From positions 1 to 59,499 of the forward strand of contig NZ_JADEXQ010000027.1 in assembly GCF_015207035.1 (NCBI RefSeq): a stretch of 59,499 nt of DNA, given 5' to 3'. The notes under the pieces were generated by a model that saw only the letters and a list, made by a program, of their open reading frames with translations, made no database searches and had not been told where the DNA came from. The position numbers and the translations under genes are program-made. Source of the stretch: Romeriopsis navalis LEGE 11480. Lineage in GTDB: Bacteria; Cyanobacteriota; Cyanobacteriia; Leptolyngbyales; Leptolyngbyaceae. Shown in pieces: positions 56,111 through 59,499 of this stretch; the stretch's first letter is position 1; every line of letters begins with the position of its first letter.

Positions 56111-56848
56111 ATGGATGTTCTTGTACTGATCATTGCACTCATTTCATGTGCGCTCTGGATATATAACTACTTTTTCCATAAGCAGGTTTATCAAGAGATT
56201 GAATATACCGATCAATCCACGGACAATATTGATCCCTGGCGGTGGCGGAAGCCAAATGAAGACATGGGCGTGGTGATTGGTGAAAACTTGCTGTATGAGG
56301 GCGATCAGCCTTTGACGTTGAAAGATGATGCTGAAGTCAGCACCTTAATTCCCCGTAGCCGATTCAATCTAACTGACCCAATCAACCATTTCTTAGGATT
56401 TGGCTGTTTAGGCCTGACTGCCTTTGGCCTATTGAGTGCGTTGATTCAACGGCCCGAGGGCTGGACGTGGCTCGCAGGTGTATGTTTTTTGGGCATGGGG
56501 ATTGGTTGGCTCTTAATCAATACTGGGAGCCAAGCCAAGCGAATTAATCTTTACCCCGATCGAATTGAGGTGATGACCAAGTACGCCTTTTTTCTTTATC
56601 GCAATCATTGCTATCGCCCCCATGCGAAGTTGCAGTTTAAGGGCAATTATCAGTCGATGATGAACATGGAGAGCGGCCAAGGTGAACCAGACTATAAATT
56701 GACCGTCATTCAGCCCTTGTTCGGATTCTTCCCAGCCCAGCGGCAATTTTTAATTGCTTGTAATCAAACCCAGGGTTCCTGGATTGTCAGCGGCCTCAAG
56801 CATTGGAATCAACGCGCTGTAATGACCGAATCCCCTAGTAACGGTTAA
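56111..56848 (+). CDS. Hypothetical membrane protein with three predicted spans
   Basis: The 245-residue protein has predicted spans at about 3-22 (VLVLIIALISCALWIYNYFF), 92-112 and 118-137. The first is followed by an acidic, Trp-rich loop (IDPWRWRKPNEDMG), and after span three comes a soluble tail (about 140-245). The tail looks beta-rich (RINLYPDRIEVMTKYAFFLY) and may be a PH-like domain in the style of bacterial bPH membrane proteins, though I cannot confirm this. No motif suggests enzymatic activity. The start is ATG 56111. It is convergent with the Roco gene. Confidence 0.6.
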   Translation: MDVLVLIIALISCALWIYNYFFHKQVYQEIEYTDQSTDNIDPWRWRKPNEDMGVVIGENLLYEGDQPLTLKDDAEVSTLIPRSRFNLTDPINHFLGFGCLGLTAFGLLSALIQRPEGWTWLAGVCFLGMGIGWLLINTGSQAKRINLYPDRIEVMTKYAFFLYRNHCYRPHAKLQFKGNYQSMMNMESGQGEPDYKLTVIQPLFGFFPAQRQFLIACNQTQGSWIVSGLKHWNQRAVMTESPSNG

Positions 56849-56910
56849 GGTGAACAATCAAGTTCCGGAGATCGACAATGCGACGGTGCCGGGAGAGCTG
56901 TTGCGAGGCG

Positions 56911-59499
56911 TTAGGACGTTTGGTTGTCGGGGTTTGGGGGCGGAGCAGGCGTGGGATAGACTTCTGCGTAGTGGTCTTTGCAGAGCCAGAGGACGTCGCC
57001 TTCGGGGGTGACGGTACGGGTGAGGCCACCCCAGGTTTTGGCGGGGTCTTTGGCGGTGAGGAATTCGTTGAGGGCGCGTAGTGCGGCACCGCTGATTTTG
57101 CGGTTTTGGTTGGGCCGATCGCCCTCTCTTTCGTCCATATCCAGGAAATCCCGATCGTCGTCATCGAAGTCAATTTCGGGGAGTTTTTTGACCAGGGTTT
57201 CGGCAAATTTGATGTCGTCTTTGACAAATTTGGCGTAGTCTTCTGCCGCAATGTTTACCCAAGGGCCAATGACGGGGGTGACGTATTTGAGAATGCCAAA
57301 GAGTCGATTGGCGTGGGGAGCCATGACGCGCAGCCATTTTTTGGGGTTGTCGATCGCATAGATACCACCTTCCGCCACGGGATGCAGACAGCCGGGGTGT
57401 TCGCAGTAGAGCTGGAGGTTGAGCCGCTGGGTGCCGATGTCTTTTTGCCAGAATTTTCGATCGTCGGGCCTGAGCGCAAAGACACTGGGGCAGGGCGATT
57501 CGATTTGCTTTTGGACGGCTCGAATTTCGCGCAGGACATCGCGTTGGACGAGTTCACGCAGTTCGGTAAAGCCTTGTTCGGTGACATCTTTGAGGGAATC
57601 GATTTTTTGGATGACGGCATCTTGGGTGGTGTAGTGCAGACCGAAGAGTAATCGATTTACCGAAATGTCTTCGAGACAGTTAGGACATTCGATCGACTCT
57701 TTCGGTGGCGTGCGTTCCAGACGTTTGGTCAGGTTGGCATAGTCGAATTCGTGGAGGCAATCGTTCTGCTCTGGATCGGGGCAGGGGAGAAGGCGAGTGA
57801 CTTTGAGGCCGGGATAGCGATCGAGCGTCAGTTCTAGACCTTCGCGCAGGACATCGAAGAAGTTGTGGGGGACGGGGCCACGGACGGTGAGGCTGAGATA
57901 GTCGGCGTTGGTGTTTTCGTCGCGCAGGGTGCGGACGAGGGCGAGGTGTTTGCCGCTGCGGTCTTGGAAGAGGACGCCGGTGCGCCAATGGATGCCACGG
58001 CGATCGCCTTGCTCATCGATAGTGAAGCGATGCTGACGGGCGATAAACCAGGTGGGAATGCCGGGGAGGATTTCGCTCACCTGGAATTTCATGGTGACTG
58101 ATTTGCAGTTGGGTTCCTGGTGTTTGGCTTGCCAGCGGATTTGGAAGTCGGGTGGCTCGAAGGGGAGGCGTTCAACAACGAGGCTGATGTCGCGGTTTTC
58201 CAGGGTACGGTAAGAGAGATCGAAGCGTTCCATTAGCCGCAGAAAGAAGTCGCGGAGGCTAGGGATGAGATGACCCCAGACGCGATCCAGACACTGGCGG
58301 GTGAAGATGCCGTTGTTGCGGATGACATCTTCGTCGGTCAGAACTTTGCTGATGTATTCCGTCACCCATTGGGGCTTGAGAATGACGAGATCATTTACTT
58401 CGTCGTCATCTTGGAAAAAGAGAATATCACCCAGCTCGTGTAGCCAGTTGGCTAAGACTGGTTGACCGTCGGCTGAGACGCCCGCTTTGGTCATATTGTC
58501 CCGGAAGTTTTTGGGGGTGGTTTGCTTGGATTTCAGTTCGCGCACACCGTTGGCAAACTTCAGCCAGGATGCGGGCCAGATTTCTCCCATGAGGGGTAAG
58601 TCAGCCGCAGCATTGGTGATGGCTTGTTGCAGTGCATCGATGCCGCTACGGGTTTTGTTACTGACTTCGTAGAGATCAATGATTTGCGGGAACTGCTGCT
58701 TCAAGTCAGACAACGGTAAATCTGCATCACGCTCATCGGCATAAGTGGCCACTAGAAGTACCGGCGACTCGGGCGCATTGGCCCGGATGGTCTTGAGCCA
58801 GTAGATTAGCTTGCCCTGCTCGAAACCCAAGCGAGCATTGAAGGCTAACAGGAAAAGCGAGCGATTGGTCAGAAAAAACTGGTGGGTGGCATGGTAGATT
58901 TCCTGGCCACCGAAGTCCCAGGTATTCAGGGTCATGGTGACATCCGGTTTGGTCGGATGCGCGAGGGGCAGGGACTTAATCTCAATACCGTGGGTCGTGG
59001 ACTGCTGCGCTTGGAAGGATTCACCGCGCAGCGCTCGGAGCAGTGAGGTTTTGCCCACGCCACCTTCTCCTACCACCAAAAGTTTAGACAGCCATTGCGG
59101 GCTGCCTGACTGCTGCTGTGACCGAAGAAATGCCAGTATCGCCTCTGTACCTTGTGAAACCACCTCTGGCGAGGGCGAAGCAAGGTTTGGATTGTTATCA
59201 AGGTAAAGCGTCGTCAGATTCGTCAGATTCCCCAGCGTCTCGGGCAACGCGCTCAGTTGATTAATAAAGAGGGAAAGCGTCGTCAGATTCGTCAGTTTCC
59301 CCAGCGTCTCGGGCAACGCGCTCAGTTGATTATCAAAGAGGTTAAGCGACTGCAGTTTCGTCAGTTTCCCCAGCGTCTCGGGCAACGCGCTCAGTTGATT
59401 CCTATCGAGGTTAAGCGACTGCAGTTGCGTCAGTTTCCCCAGCGTCTCGGGCAACGCGCTCAGTTGATTCCTAAAGCGGACAAGCTCGTGCAGATTCGC
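56911..59499 (-). CDS. Roco protein: leucine-rich repeats, Roc GTPase and COR domain (partial at window end)
   Basis: The frame stays open to the window end, so the N-terminus lies outside; at least 862 residues are present. It begins with 23-residue leucine-rich repeats (NQLSALPETLGKLTxLQSLNL type). A Roc GTPase follows, with P-loop VVGEGGVGKTSL, DFGGQE in the G3 position and a degenerate G4 region (VATYADERDAD). The COR dimerisation domain comes next, with WPASWLKFANGVREL and FFQDDDEVNDLVILKPQWVTEYI. The C-terminal part has a likely zinc site (C-x11-12-C/H then ECPNCLED) and an unrecognised region ending PTPAPPPNPD. Roco proteins are GTPase signalling switches; bacterial functions are mostly unknown. 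Convergent with 56111-56848, 62 bp away. Confidence 0.9.
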   Translation of the reverse strand, partial: ANLHELVRFRNQLSALPETLGKLTQLQSLNLDRNQLSALPETLGKLTKLQSLNLFDNQLSALPETLGKLTNLTTLSLFINQLSALPETLGNLTNLTTLYLDNNPNLASPSPEVVSQGTEAILAFLRSQQQSGSPQWLSKLLVVGEGGVGKTSLLRALRGESFQAQQSTTHGIEIKSLPLAHPTKPDVTMTLNTWDFGGQEIYHATHQFFLTNRSLFLLAFNARLGFEQGKLIYWLKTIRANAPESPVLLVATYADERDADLPLSDLKQQFPQIIDLYEVSNKTRSGIDALQQAITNAAADLPLMGEIWPASWLKFANGVRELKSKQTTPKNFRDNMTKAGVSADGQPVLANWLHELGDILFFQDDDEVNDLVILKPQWVTEYISKVLTDEDVIRNNGIFTRQCLDRVWGHLIPSLRDFFLRLMERFDLSYRTLENRDISLVVERLPFEPPDFQIRWQAKHQEPNCKSVTMKFQVSEILPGIPTWFIARQHRFTIDEQGDRRGIHWRTGVLFQDRSGKHLALVRTLRDENTNADYLSLTVRGPVPHNFFDVLREGLELTLDRYPGLKVTRLLPCPDPEQNDCLHEFDYANLTKRLERTPPKESIECPNCLEDISVNRLLFGLHYTTQDAVIQKIDSLKDVTEQGFTELRELVQRDVLREIRAVQKQIESPCPSVFALRPDDRKFWQKDIGTQRLNLQLYCEHPGCLHPVAEGGIYAIDNPKKWLRVMAPHANRLFGILKYVTPVIGPWVNIAAEDYAKFVKDDIKFAETLVKKLPEIDFDDDDRDFLDMDEREGDRPNQNRKISGAALRALNEFLTAKDPAKTWGGLTRTVTPEGDVLWLCKDHYAEVYPTPAPPPNPDNQTS
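59219..59499 (-). repeat. 69-bp tandem repeats encoding leucine-rich repeats
   Basis: A conserved core of about 30 bases starts at 59233, 59302, 59371 and 59440, exactly 69 bases apart (23 codons). The core encodes NQLSALPETL on the minus strand. The copies are almost identical at the DNA level, so repeat number may vary by recombination or slippage. The array continues past the window end. Confidence 0.92.

Noticed and set aside
59219-59499. Regular 69-bp repeats as a CRISPR array.
   Set aside because: The repeats are in frame and encode leucine-rich repeats; there are no unique spacers and no cas genes.

Overview
The window looks like chromosomal DNA of a cyanobacterium. The palindrome GCGATCGC (HIP1), characteristic of many cyanobacterial genomes, recurs through genes and spacers (for example 1457-1464, near 4695, 13777, 17127, 32640 and 37492). 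The gene content agrees: glucosylglycerol synthesis and breakdown, an ethylene-receptor-type hybrid kinase, ClC fused to CBS and universal-stress domains, Roco proteins and hopanoid side-chain genes. GgpS plus GghA and a Na+/H+ antiporter suggest a salt-tolerant (brackish or marine) strain. I cannot name the genus. I see no rRNA, CRISPR array, transposase, prophage or plasmid backbone, and only one tRNA.

Layout. 0-3 kb: an intramembrane M50 metalloprotease with CBS domains, a spacer with stem-loops ending in a terminator, and a stand-alone NB-ARC-type ATPase. 3.1-6.4 kb: hopanoid genes hpnA-hpnH facing away from a small membrane ORF coupled to an hpnG-like nucleosidase. 6.5-16.4 kb: housekeeping and accessory genes, mostly on the minus strand (GIY-YIG protein, SIS isomerase-like protein, RidA, Nudix, ClC-CBS-USP transporter, fumarase, M23 peptidase), with a short RecQ on plus. 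16.7-21.3 kb: sugar aminotransferase, cytoplasmic alpha-amylase and a PGM1-like ATP-grasp ligase. 21.5-28.3 kb: a membrane pseudokinase, small conserved-looking ORFs, and a substrate-binding-protein/OmpA fusion overlapping by 4 bases with a large unknown protein carrying an HDxCGH motif.

28.5-34.8 kb is a salt-acclimation block: a CPA1 Na+/H+ antiporter, then ggpS and gghA diverging from a 549-bp spacer. Next come an XPB-like helicase, a Gfo/Idh/MocA oxidoreductase and tRNA-Arg(CCT). Directly after the tRNA (37.9-45.2 kb) lies a complete type I restriction-modification operon, hsdM-hsdS-DUF1016-hsdR, with a PDDEXK-type DUF1016 gene between hsdS and hsdR. The tRNA junction, AT-rich target-recognition domains and an abrupt change of strand composition inside the operon suggest an acquired, mosaic island.

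46-49.6 kb: a secreted GH-A-clan glycosidase-like protein convergent with a VanW-like protein, and a single-span membrane protein. 50-55.7 kb: three sensor kinases in a row (Cache-HAMP kinase, ethylene-receptor hybrid kinase, receiver-kinase), probably one signalling locus. 56-59.5 kb: a membrane protein and a Roco protein (LRR-Roc-COR) that runs off the window end.

The observations I rate highest are the SBP-OmpA/HDxCGH gene pair, the GAF-less ethylene receptor in a kinase cluster, the ClC with glutamine at the gating-glutamate position, the triple-motif-dead membrane pseudokinase, and the tRNA-linked R-M island with its embedded DUF1016 gene. All functions are inferred from sequence by eye; no database search was run.
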